Origin: JAUPTX01 sp964550665
GTDB lineage: Bacteria; Patescibacteriota; Minisyncoccia; Phycocordibacterales; CSBR16-119
DNA: 28,745 bases
Assembly (NCBI GenBank): GCA_964550665.1
Contig: CAZJZW010000006.1
Coordinates: 1-28,745 of the forward strand
Direction of reading: 5' to 3'
The notes under the pieces: model-generated
Told to the model about the DNA's origin: nothing
What the model saw: the letters and a program-made list of their open reading frames with translations, nothing else
The model's database searches: none
In this document: in pieces, positions 19,711-27,325 of the stretch
How positions within the stretch are numbered: the stretch's first letter is position 1
How the letters are laid out: each line of letters begins with the position of its first letter
Translations under genes and position numbers: made by a program

Positions 19711-21837
19711 ATGGCAAAGAAAGAAGAACATATTCCAGAAATAATAAAACGTGATAGAATTATAGAATCAAACATCGTCAGAGAGATGAAAGATTCTTAT
19801 CTTTCATATGCCATGTCGGTCATCACTTCTCGTGCGCTTCCAGATATTCGTGACGGACTAAAGCCTGTGCATCGAAGAATTCTTTTTTCTATGCATAAGC
19901 TTGGTGTTCACTCGGGTGCAAAATTCGTAAAGTCAGCCAGAATCGTCGGAGACGTGATCGGTAAATATCACCCTCACGGAGATTTTTCTGTGTATGACGC
20001 GATGGTAAACACTGTGCAAGAATTTTCTTTTAGGTATCCTTTGGTTATCGGTCAAGGAAACTTTGGTTCTATAGACGGTGACTCAGCGGCGGCGATGCGA
20101 TACACTGAAGCAAAAATGTCTAAATTTTCTGGTGAACTTCTTCGTGATATTGAAAAAGATACTGTAGACTTTCGGCCGAACTTNNNNNNNNNNNNNNNNN
20201 NNNNNNNNNNNNNNNNNNNNNNNNNNNNNNNNNNNNNNNNNNNNNNNNNNNNNNNNNNNNNNNNNNNNNNNNNNNNNNNNNNNGAATCAACAACAGACAT
20301 TCGTATTGTTATTGATCTAAAAAATACTGCTCATCCACAAAAAGTTTTAAATACACTTTATAAAAATACTCAGCTTGAACAAAATTTTAACTTCAACATG
20401 GTTGCTCTCGTTGACGGTGTGCCACAAACTCTTTCACTAAAAGATTTCCTATCTGAATTTATTGCTCACCGACAAGTTGTTGTTATTCGTCGAACAAAAT
20501 TTGACTTGGCGAAGGCAGAAGCGAGGGCTCACATACTAGAAGGTTTAAAAATAGCGCTTGACCATATAGACCAAGTTATTAAAACCATCCGTGCATCGAA
20601 AGATAAAGACGAAGCAAAAGTAAATTTGATGAAGAAGTTCAAGTTCTCTGATCTTCAAGCCATCGCTATTCTTGATATGCGACTTCAAAAGCTCGCTGGT
20701 CTTGAAAGAAAAGAAATCGAAGATGAGCTGAAAGAAAAATTAGCGTTTATAAAATACTTAAAAGATTTACTTGCGAGTCCAAAGAAAATTCTAGCCCTTA
20801 TTTCAGATGAACTTAAAGAAATCAAAGAAAAATTTGGTGATGTTCGTCGAACTCGTGTGATAAAAGGCGGAGTAAAATCTATTTCAGAAGAAGATTTGAT
20901 TCCCGAAAAAGATTCTGTTCTTGTTTACACCCTCGGTGGATATGTAAAACGAACTGATCCGACAGAATATCGAAGTCAAAAGCGAGGCGGTGTCGGAGTC
21001 GTAGATCTCGAAACAAAAGAAGAGGATGTTGTCACGCATCTTTTAAACACTTCAACTCACTCTGATTTGCTATTTTTCACAAATCTTGGAAAAGCATATC
21101 AAATAAAAATGTTTGAAATTCCAGAAGGTCGCAGGGCGACAAAAGGAAAATCTATCATGAATTTCCTCTCACTTTCTGCCGAAGAAAAAGTTACTTCAAT
21201 TGTACCGATGGATAAAGATAAAAAAGCAAACAGTGAATTCTTGCTTTTGGTTACTCGCCAAGGCGTAGCAAAGAAAGTTTCTGCCGAAAGCTTTAAAGAA
21301 GTTAGAAGAAGTGGTCTTATCGCTATCAAACTATCTGATGGAGATGAACTTTATTCTGCAAACTTTTTAGGCAAGACAGATGAAGTTATCGTTGCAACAA
21401 AGAAAGGACAATCAATCAGGTTTAAAAGCTCTGACGTCCGAGAAATGGGGCGTTCTGCTGGAGGTGTGCGCGGTATGAAGCTAGGCAAAGCGGATATGAT
21501 CGTTGGTGTCGGCATTGTTACAAAAGACGTAAAAGACGCCACGCTTCTAGTGATGTCTGAGAACGGTTTCGGAAAAAGAACAAAAATAGAAGAATATAAA
21601 ACTCAAAAAAGAGGTGGAAGCGGTATTAAGACAGCAAAGGTTACTTCGAAAACAGGGGATTTAGTGGTTGCAAGTTTGATCACGCCAGAAGTTTCAGAAA
21701 TTATTGCTATTTCTAAAAAGGGCCAAGTTATAAAAACTGACATCGACTCAATTTCGGTTCTAGGAAGACAAACTCAAGGAGTAAAAATAATGAAGCCTCG
21801 TGCGGGAGATAGTTTAGCGTCACTTACCTGTCTATAA
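19711..21837 (+). CDS. gyrA: DNA gyrase subunit A (interrupted by an assembly gap)
   Basis: The breakage-reunion domain opens with DSYLSYAMSVITSRALPDIR and GLKPVHRRILFSM. The active-site Tyr131 is in AMRYTEAKMS. The position matching E. coli Ser83 is Phe92 (HPHGDFSVYD). The C-terminal beta-pinwheel carries a GyrA-box, QKRGGVG, plus a second QKRGGSG, so this is GyrA rather than ParC. GyrA with GyrB introduces negative supercoils. Bases 20184-20283 are N. By comparison with E. coli GyrA roughly 170 residues should lie between DFRPN and ESTTDIRIVI, but only 33 fit in the gap. True length is thus near 840 residues. The frame happens to stay open across the N-run. Confidence 0.95.
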   Translation: MAKKEEHIPEIIKRDRIIESNIVREMKDSYLSYAMSVITSRALPDIRDGLKPVHRRILFSMHKLGVHSGAKFVKSARIVGDVIGKYHPHGDFSVYDAMVNTVQEFSFRYPLVIGQGNFGSIDGDSAAAMRYTEAKMSKFSGELLRDIEKDTVDFRPNXXXXXXXXXXXXXXXXXXXXXXXXXXXXXXXXXXESTTDIRIVIDLKNTAHPQKVLNTLYKNTQLEQNFNFNMVALVDGVPQTLSLKDFLSEFIAHRQVVVIRRTKFDLAKAEARAHILEGLKIALDHIDQVIKTIRASKDKDEAKVNLMKKFKFSDLQAIAILDMRLQKLAGLERKEIEDELKEKLAFIKYLKDLLASPKKILALISDELKEIKEKFGDVRRTRVIKGGVKSISEEDLIPEKDSVLVYTLGGYVKRTDPTEYRSQKRGGVGVVDLETKEEDVVTHLLNTSTHSDLLFFTNLGKAYQIKMFEIPEGRRATKGKSIMNFLSLSAEEKVTSIVPMDKDKKANSEFLLLVTRQGVAKKVSAESFKEVRRSGLIAIKLSDGDELYSANFLGKTDEVIVATKKGQSIRFKSSDVREMGRSAGGVRGMKLGKADMIVGVGIVTKDVKDATLLVMSENGFGKRTKIEEYKTQKRGGSGIKTAKVTSKTGDLVVASLITPEVSEIIAISKKGQVIKTDIDSISVLGRQTQGVKIMKPRAGDSLASLTCL
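20184..20283. other. Assembly gap of exactly 100 N
   Basis: A run of 100 N inside gyrA. The length looks like a placeholder rather than a measured size, since roughly 500 bp of conserved GyrA sequence should be present here. Confidence 0.97.
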
Positions 21838-21847
21838 AATATAAAAT

Positions 21848-21882
21848 AAAACCACCTCAATTCGATGTGGTTTTATTTTTTT
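21848..21882 (+). terminator. Terminator of gyrA
   Basis: AAAACCAC (21848-21855) pairs with GTGGTTTT (21867-21874), with a small inner TC/GA pairing, followed by ATTTTTTTT. Confidence 0.88.
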
Positions 21883-21913
21883 TGGTCAGCAATTATTTAA
21901 TACACAATTTCCC

Positions 21914-21942
21914 TTACCGTTTACTGGCTTGTGTTATATAAT
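21914..21942 (+). promoter_or_regulatory. Promoter of the methyltransferase gene
   Basis: TTACCG (21914-21919), a 17-nt spacer and TATAAT (21937-21942). The ATG at 21949 is 6 nt beyond, the same spacing as at 18808/18815. Confidence 0.65.
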
Positions 21943-21948
21943 ATGTTT

Positions 21949-22485
21949 ATGATTTTAAACTTCTCAAATCCAGAGAAAAATATTGAATACCTACATCTAA
22001 AAGAAGGGGACGTGGTTGCTGATTTTGGATCTGGTTCGGGTCACTATATATACCCTGTTTCGGAAGCTGTAGGTGAATCAGGTAAGGTATATGCGGTTGA
22101 CATTCAAAAAGATTTATTGATGAAGCTTCAAAAAGATGTTTTGCAGAAAGGTTTGGTAAATGTAGAGACCGTTTGGGGGGATGCAGAGGTGATTGGAGGA
22201 TCGAAGCTTCAGACAGGTGTTATAGATGTTGTTATTGCTTCAAATATTTTATTTCAAGTCGAAGACAGAGTCGGTCTTGTTAATGAATGCCAAAGAGTTC
22301 TTAAGTCTGATGGAAAAGTATATTTGATTGACTGGTCAGAATCGTTTGGCGGACTTGGTCCACAAACTGAAAACGTTGTTGATGAACCAACGGCAAGAAG
22401 ATTGTTCGAACAAGGAGGTTTTACACTAAAAGAAATTATACCTGCAGGAAATCACCACTATGGAATGATTTTTACGAAGGTCTAA
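21949..22485 (+). CDS. Class I SAM-dependent methyltransferase
   Basis: 178 residues from the ATG at 21949. Motif I is VVADFGSGSGHYIYPV (about res 22-37); the acidic end of strand 2 is VYAVDIQ; VETVWGDAEVI gives motif II, IDVVIASNILFQVED the motif around strand 4, and VLKSDGKVYLIDWS the post-strand-5 loop. It resembles Methyltransf_11/25-type enzymes; the substrate is unknown. An upstream GTG (21931) and an ATG (21943) are in frame but overlap or touch the -10 box, so the third candidate is chosen. It lies alone between gyrA and the pilin-like array, 49 nt before the latter. Confidence 0.85.
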   Translation: MILNFSNPEKNIEYLHLKEGDVVADFGSGSGHYIYPVSEAVGESGKVYAVDIQKDLLMKLQKDVLQKGLVNVETVWGDAEVIGGSKLQTGVIDVVIASNILFQVEDRVGLVNECQRVLKSDGKVYLIDWSESFGGLGPQTENVVDEPTARRLFEQGGFTLKEIIPAGNHHYGMIFTKV

Positions 22486-22521
22486 TACACACATACGTTT
22501 CTTCTTTTTGTGATTTTGCCT

Positions 22522-22527
22522 TAAAAT
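22522..22527 (+). promoter_or_regulatory. -10 box before the solute-binding/pilin-like operon
   Basis: TAAAAT ends 7 nt before the ATG at 22535. No clear -35 box is seen. The position matches the other leaderless starts in the window. Confidence 0.45.
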
Positions 22528-22534
22528 ATAAGAG

Positions 22535-23854
22535 ATGAAAAATTTTCAAATAATTCTACTCCTGATCTTTGGCTTGTTCGGTGGACTTGCCGCAGCTTTT
22601 TTTTCTGGTGCAATAGAAATACCGACCAAAGCCTCTCAAAGCCCAACTGGCGGAGCTGTTGGAAGTGTGGTGATGTGGGGAACAGTACCAAAAAGTCAGT
22701 TAAAAGATACGATAACTTTTTTTAATAAACAATCAGGCGGAACTCTTTCTTTAAACTATATCGAAAAAAATCCTCTCACCTATGAAAAGGATTTACTTGA
22801 CTCATTTGCTTTTGGTGGAACTCCAGATGTCTTCATGTTATCAAATAGTTTGTTAAATTTATATTCTGATAAAGTTGTTATCATTCCATACCAAGGATTT
22901 TCTGATCGAATGTTTTCAGATACATATATTCAAGCTGCGGAAATTTTTAAAACAGAAACAGGAATATTAGGTTTCCCATTTTTATCTGATCCGCTTGTGA
23001 TGTTTTATAACAAAGATCACTTTAACGCAAAGGGAATTGTTAATCCACCAAAATACTGGAAAGAATTATCTACTCTCGTACCACAATTAACCGATAAAAA
23101 TGAACTTCTTGAAATTAAAACAAGCGGAGTTGCACTGGGAGAAGCAAAAAACATAAAAAACTTTAAGGAAATACTCCTAGCGATGAATATTCAACTCGGA
23201 AATAAGGTTGTTGTCCGAGATTATGAAAAGTCTGTATACAATTCTGTATTTGCTTCAAAATCATATATCTCAGCAAAACCAGCAGAAGAAACTCTTAAAT
23301 TTTTCCTCGAATTCTCTAATCCCTTAAAATCCGTGTACTCATGGAACAAAAGCATGCCATTTTCTTTAACCGCATTCACAGGTGGTGAGCTGTCTATTTA
23401 TTTTGGTTTTGCTAGTGAGATTCCACTTGTTCAAAAAATGAATCCGAACCTAAACTTTGATATTGCAAATATTCCTCAAGTTGAGGGTTCTGGTACGACA
23501 TTTACCTATTCAAATATGTACGCACTAGCGATACCAAAAACTACTAAAAATTTCCAAGGAGCTTTTTACACAGCAAGTCAGTTAGCGAATGGTCCACTTG
23601 CCGCACCATTTTCCTTAGTTGCTGGACTTTCACCTGTACGAAGAGATTTGCTGGCCCCAACAGCTTCTGTTAATAAGTTCTCTGATATTTATTACAAATC
23701 AGCGATCGCCTCAAAGTCTTGGATAGATCCTGATTATACTCAAACGAATGTAATTTTCACAGATATGATAGAAAATGTTTTATCGGGATTGAAAGATTAT
23801 AGCCAATCAATCGCAGACACAAACACAGAATTAAAATCATTACTTGCTAAATAA
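22535..23854 (+). CDS. Extracellular solute-binding-like protein (family 1), membrane-anchored
   Basis: 439 residues. An N-terminal hydrophobic segment (about res 4-26, FQIILLLIFGLFGGLAAAFF) with no lipobox Cys is followed by a type 1 ABC substrate-binding fold: VVMWGTVPKSQLKDTITFF, TPDVFMLSNSLL, GFPFLSDPLVMFYNKDHF, PPKYWKEL, and AFTGGELSIYFGFASEIP. Such proteins bind sugars or other solutes outside the cell. No ABC permease or ATPase is nearby; instead the stop codon overlaps by 1 nt the start of the first of six TrbC/VirB2-like genes. It may be a receptor or structural part of that surface system rather than a nutrient importer. The fold is well supported; the role is inference. Confidence 0.82.
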   Translation: MKNFQIILLLIFGLFGGLAAAFFSGAIEIPTKASQSPTGGAVGSVVMWGTVPKSQLKDTITFFNKQSGGTLSLNYIEKNPLTYEKDLLDSFAFGGTPDVFMLSNSLLNLYSDKVVIIPYQGFSDRMFSDTYIQAAEIFKTETGILGFPFLSDPLVMFYNKDHFNAKGIVNPPKYWKELSTLVPQLTDKNELLEIKTSGVALGEAKNIKNFKEILLAMNIQLGNKVVVRDYEKSVYNSVFASKSYISAKPAEETLKFFLEFSNPLKSVYSWNKSMPFSLTAFTGGELSIYFGFASEIPLVQKMNPNLNFDIANIPQVEGSGTTFTYSNMYALAIPKTTKNFQGAFYTASQLANGPLAAPFSLVAGLSPVRRDLLAPTASVNKFSDIYYKSAIASKSWIDPDYTQTNVIFTDMIENVLSGLKDYSQSIADTNTELKSLLAK

Positions 23855-25005
23855 TGAAAAAAATATCCTATAAAAAAATATATCTTCTTACCCTTATTTT
23901 TTCTATTGCACCACTCATTTCTTATAGCCAGGCGTTTAGTGATGAAATCGCAGGAGTTACATGGGGGAATCCTACCATAGCTGACACATCGATTACTGTC
24001 CGAGGTACGATGGTTCATACAAATAACCCACCAGCACCCTATCGGTTTCAGATAGAATATGGACTTCCTGGATCGAACCCAGTTTTAGGAGAAGTAGCTT
24101 CTCTTCCAGGAGATTCAGAAGTTCTTGGTTTTGGCCCAGTTTTAAACTCAACAGAGTATCTCAATGCCCAAAATGGTTTTGCTATCACGGTTAACAATCT
24201 ATATCCATCTCAATACTATTATTTTAATCTATACGAATGGGGAATGAGTGAAACTGCTGGACAACCTGTTCAGGATTATTTTATCGCAGCAACAGGACAG
24301 CCAGAAAATATTACTATAAACTTCTCTACTTTTCAAAACGGGGCGTCGACTCTTTCCGGTGCGATTACCCTTCCTTCAAACTATACTCCGGGGGTTATCT
24401 CTGGGATGCCAGTGGGGGTTTATGTTTTAAGTGCACCAAGTACAGGGAACACCATAAACCAAGCTGATGTTTTGATTGCTCTTTCAATGACCGTTGGCCC
24501 AAATGGATCTTTTTCAATACCGATATCAAACTTTAGCTTGAATCAGCAATACTATATTAGGCTAACAAATGAACTTTCAGGTTTACCTCTTATGGATAGT
24601 GCGCCGTTTATGTTTAATGATCAAAATACTCCTCCATCACCAATAGGAGGTGGAGGAGGGATAACTCCCACGGCTCCAGATGGTGAAGAATTTGAAGATG
24701 GACTCACAACGTGTGATGGAATAATTGTTCCGTGCACATTTGAAACATTGTTACTTTTGATTAACAAAGTCATTCGATTTCTGATTTTCGTTATTGGTGT
24801 CCCTATTGTCGTTTTGAGTTTTGCTTATGCCGGGTTTGTTCTTGTTACGAGCGGTGGAAATCCAGGCAAGAAAGACGAAGCAAAGAGTATAATAGCAAAA
24901 GCAACAACAGGTCTTGTTATACTACTCGCTGCTTGGTTGATTGTTCGAACCGTATTATTAGTTTTTGGATATTCTGGACCACTTCTAGGTATTTTAGGTG
25001 TATAA
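23854..25005 (+). CDS. Large pilin-like protein 1: extracellular domain plus TrbC/VirB2-like C-terminus
   Basis: 383 residues. The signal peptide is at res 1-27 (ends SYSQA). A beta-rich region (about res 28-255) contains ITVRGTMVHTNN, YYYFNLYEWG and YYIRLTNELSG. A Pro/Gly linker follows (SPIGGGGGITPTAP). The C-terminal 100 residues hold two membrane helices: FLIFVIGVPIVVLSFAYAGF, then a short loop with SGGNPGKKDEAKSI, and GLVILLAAWLIVRTVLLVF. The two-helix unit with a Lys/Glu-rich loop is the TrbC/VirB2 pilin pattern. It is the first of six consecutive genes sharing this unit, and its start overlaps the solute-binding gene stop. Confidence 0.8.
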   Translation: MKKISYKKIYLLTLIFSIAPLISYSQAFSDEIAGVTWGNPTIADTSITVRGTMVHTNNPPAPYRFQIEYGLPGSNPVLGEVASLPGDSEVLGFGPVLNSTEYLNAQNGFAITVNNLYPSQYYYFNLYEWGMSETAGQPVQDYFIAATGQPENITINFSTFQNGASTLSGAITLPSNYTPGVISGMPVGVYVLSAPSTGNTINQADVLIALSMTVGPNGSFSIPISNFSLNQQYYIRLTNELSGLPLMDSAPFMFNDQNTPPSPIGGGGGITPTAPDGEEFEDGLTTCDGIIVPCTFETLLLLINKVIRFLIFVIGVPIVVLSFAYAGFVLVTSGGNPGKKDEAKSIIAKATTGLVILLAAWLIVRTVLLVFGYSGPLLGILGV

Positions 25006-25007
25006 CT

Positions 25008-25970
25008 ATGAATAAAAAATTCTTACAACTATTTCTTTCAGTTTGCTTTATCATCACTGGTTTTTTCTTTGTATCTATAGATAAAACAGAGGCTGCTTGT
25101 GTTGTAACTTCCGCCAATTTCCGAGCAAACAACTTTACTCCAACATTCTGGTACTTGGCGGCAAATCCACCATATGTTTATATTGATTTTGTCACGACCG
25201 GCTGTGTTGGAAACAGTTTCGAGCTTAGTATTACTGAGTACGATGTTACGGAAGACGTCATAGAGGACGGTGGTCTCATCGTTACTTCTGGATTTGGTGC
25301 AATTGCAATGCAAGATGATGATGATCTTGTTAGTGTGGCGGATAACAGAGTAGTCCAACCCCCAACAGACAATTTTACAATTGCTTTTCGAGTTGGCGAA
25401 AGTGAGTGCGAAGACATTTCGGACCCAGATTGCAACTACTATATAAGAATAAACGACAGCGTTTTAGGAGGCGCTACTGACATTCAATTAACTAGCAATC
25501 TTCGTTATAACTGTGAAGGCTCATGTTCAGATTCAAATGCTTGGCAATTTGTTGCTATCCTTCAAACATACCAAGGGACGCATCCAAACGATACAGCCGG
25601 GAACAATACCAGCGGTAACGGTACTGGCGGAACAGGAACAACTGGTGGTGGAGGGATCACCGGCGTCACATCAGTAAATGTAAATCTCCAAAATCCAATC
25701 GGTGATAATACAATGACTCTCTATGATTTTATAAAAAAGGTTATTGATTTTGCAATCAAGATCGGTATACCGATAGTTGCTATTGCTATCATCTATTCTG
25801 GACTTTTGTTTGTTACTGCCCGTGGAAATGACAAGCAACTCGAAACTGCTAAAAACGCTTTTACGTATGCTGTTATCGGTGGCGCCGTGCTTTTAGGTTC
25901 ATGGATATTTGCACAGCTTATTAAAGACACGATAGAAAGTATTACAATGGTTATGATTTATTTTGCTTAA
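25008..25970 (+). CDS. Large pilin-like protein 2: Cys-containing extracellular domain plus TrbC/VirB2-like C-terminus
   Basis: 320 residues from the ATG at 25008, 2 nt after the previous stop. The signal peptide is about res 1-26 (ends KTEA before ACVV). The outer domain (about res 27-195) contains several Cys (VGESECEDISDPDCNYYIR; YNCEGSCSDSN), likely disulfide-bonded. A Gly/Thr/Asn-rich linker follows (GNGTGGTGTTGGGGITG). The C-terminal two-helix unit reads IGIPIVAIAIIYSGLLFVT, loop ARGNDKQLETAKNAF, then VIGGAVLLGSWIFAQLI. An upstream in-frame extension into the previous gene is rejected because the signal peptide starts at this ATG. Confidence 0.8.
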   Translation: MNKKFLQLFLSVCFIITGFFFVSIDKTEAACVVTSANFRANNFTPTFWYLAANPPYVYIDFVTTGCVGNSFELSITEYDVTEDVIEDGGLIVTSGFGAIAMQDDDDLVSVADNRVVQPPTDNFTIAFRVGESECEDISDPDCNYYIRINDSVLGGATDIQLTSNLRYNCEGSCSDSNAWQFVAILQTYQGTHPNDTAGNNTSGNGTGGTGTTGGGGITGVTSVNVNLQNPIGDNTMTLYDFIKKVIDFAIKIGIPIVAIAIIYSGLLFVTARGNDKQLETAKNAFTYAVIGGAVLLGSWIFAQLIKDTIESITMVMIYFA

Positions 25971-25973
25971 TAT

Positions 25974-26807
25974 ATGAAAAAAATATCACACATAAAAAAA
26001 CTTTCTCTTCTTGCCTTAACCATCTTACTCGCGCCGACGTTTGCATTTGCTCAGACATTAAACTTGTTTAATCCTATACTTGAAACAAATCAATCTGGCA
26101 GTCAGGTTGAAATCGGCGGACAAGTCTCTGTATCAGCACCTATAACTCTTGACGATGTGATGATAAGAGGACAAGTTTTTAACGCAGCGCCACCGGCAAA
26201 TTATTCCGGACCATTTAATCCAGGACTTGATGTTAACCCAGGGGATTTTGATTCAGCCGGAGCATTCTTTACATTTATTAATGGCGGATCCTTCACTCCT
26301 GGTTCAACATATCACTTCTTTTTCTCCTTAATGCCAGCTGGCGGAAGCGTCGTAGCTAATTTCCCTCCTGTAAACTCTGTTACTACGTTAACAATACCAG
26401 GAGGAGGTAACCCGAACCCCTCCAACCCGAATCCATCCGGACCTAATCCTAGTGGAACGGCTACTACAACAACCGACAACACCGCTAGTACACTCGGCTG
26501 GCCAGCGCAGGTTATAGACAACCCTCTTCAAGTGAGTGACCTAAATAATTTTATCGTCGGACTTCTAAATGCCTTAATTAAAATAGGTATACCGATAATG
26601 ACTGTGTTTCTTGTTTACTCTGGCCTTCGGTTGGTGATGGCAAGGGGAAATGAAAAAGAATTAGTTGATGCAAAGAAAAACCTACTCTGGGTTATAATAG
26701 GTGTAGCAATACTTTTAGGTGGCTGGACTATAGTAAAAGTTTTAAAGGGTACGTTTGATGAAATAGATTTAGTTTACATTACTAGTTTAATAAACCACAT
26801 TGTTTAA
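25974..26807 (+). CDS. Large pilin-like protein 3: extracellular domain plus TrbC/VirB2-like C-terminus
   Basis: 277 residues, 3 nt after the previous gene. The signal peptide starts MKKISHIKKLSLLALTI and ends TFAFAQ, very like that of protein 1 (MKKISYKK...). The outer domain (about res 27-140) contains VEIGGQVSVSAPITLDDVMI and STYHFFFSLMPAGG. A Pro/Asn/Ser repeat linker follows (GGGNPNPSNPNPSG) and then a Thr-rich stretch. The two-helix unit is IGIPIMTVFLVYSGLRLVM, loop ARGNEKELVDAKKNL, then IIGVAILLGGWTIVKVL and KGTF. The helix-loop-helix is closest to that of protein 2, which suggests duplication with swapped outer domains. Confidence 0.8.
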   Translation: MKKISHIKKLSLLALTILLAPTFAFAQTLNLFNPILETNQSGSQVEIGGQVSVSAPITLDDVMIRGQVFNAAPPANYSGPFNPGLDVNPGDFDSAGAFFTFINGGSFTPGSTYHFFFSLMPAGGSVVANFPPVNSVTTLTIPGGGNPNPSNPNPSGPNPSGTATTTTDNTASTLGWPAQVIDNPLQVSDLNNFIVGLLNALIKIGIPIMTVFLVYSGLRLVMARGNEKELVDAKKNLLWVIIGVAILLGGWTIVKVLKGTFDEIDLVYITSLINHIV

Positions 26808-26810
26808 TAT

Positions 26811-27236
26811 ATGAAAATTTTTAAAGCACAGAAGTTTTTAGCAAATATTTTTATGATCGTGTTTTTGGTTGGTTCTCCGATCTTGGCTCTCGCTTCGCCT
26901 AACGTAACCGTAAACTATAATACTGGAAGTACCACTAACGGTTGTCCGTCTGAAATGGAGAGTATTGCTGACGTCTTTGATCTCGCAATCTGTATTCTTA
27001 AAAAATCTGTTTGGCCACTTCTCATATCTATTTCCGTCATCGTCTTTATTGTTGGCGTTATTAAATATATTGCTAGTGGTGACGATAGTGGAAAAAGAGA
27101 AGAGGGAAGAAACTTTATTTTATACGGAATTGTCGGTCTATTCGTAATTGTATCTGTCTGGGGATTGGTAGGTGTTTTGCAAGGAACATTTGGTCTTGGC
27201 AACACCCCGTTTATTCCACAGTTGCAAGAGGAATAA
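26811..27236 (+). CDS. Small TrbC/VirB2-like pilin protein 4
   Basis: 141 residues, 3 nt after the previous gene. The signal peptide is about res 1-29 (ends ILALA before SP). A short mature N-terminus has two Cys (GCPSEMES and LAICILKK). The two-helix unit is PLLISISVIVFIVGVIKYIA, loop SGDDSGKREEGRNFIL, then GIVGLFVIVSVWGLVGVLQG and TFG. The size and layout are those of a VirB2/TrbC pilin subunit. The second helix is almost the same as in the next gene (GIIGLFVIVSIWGLVAVL), pointing to a recent duplication. Confidence 0.82.
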   Translation: MKIFKAQKFLANIFMIVFLVGSPILALASPNVTVNYNTGSTTNGCPSEMESIADVFDLAICILKKSVWPLLISISVIVFIVGVIKYIASGDDSGKREEGRNFILYGIVGLFVIVSVWGLVGVLQGTFGLGNTPFIPQLQEE

Positions 27237-27247
27237 AATTGACAAGG

Positions 27248-27291
27248 TGGTATAATAAGAGCGATCCTAAAAAACTTTTAATTTAGGTCGC
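27248..27291 (+). promoter_or_regulatory. Internal promoter and 5' stem-loop before pilin-like gene 5
   Basis: TG-G-TATAAT (27248-27256) is a consensus extended -10. The RNA would start near 27261-27263, where GCGATCCTAAA (27261-27271) pairs with TTTAGGTCGC (27282-27291) with one bulged base. The mRNA would thus carry a stem-loop at its very 5' end, a feature known to protect bacterial mRNAs (for example ompA) from decay. A TTGACA at 27239-27244 is only 6 nt from the -10 and is not a usable -35. Confidence 0.6.
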
Positions 27292-27325
27292 GAAAATTTA
27301 TTATTAATATTTTTATCATTTATAT

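Noticed and set aside
24933..25007. N-terminal extension of large pilin-like protein 2
   Set aside because: The extension overlaps the previous gene and would precede a perfect signal peptide that begins at 25008.
27239..27256. TTGACA plus TATAAT as a classical promoter
   Set aside because: The spacer is only 6 nt; the extended -10 TGGTATAAT is the more likely element.
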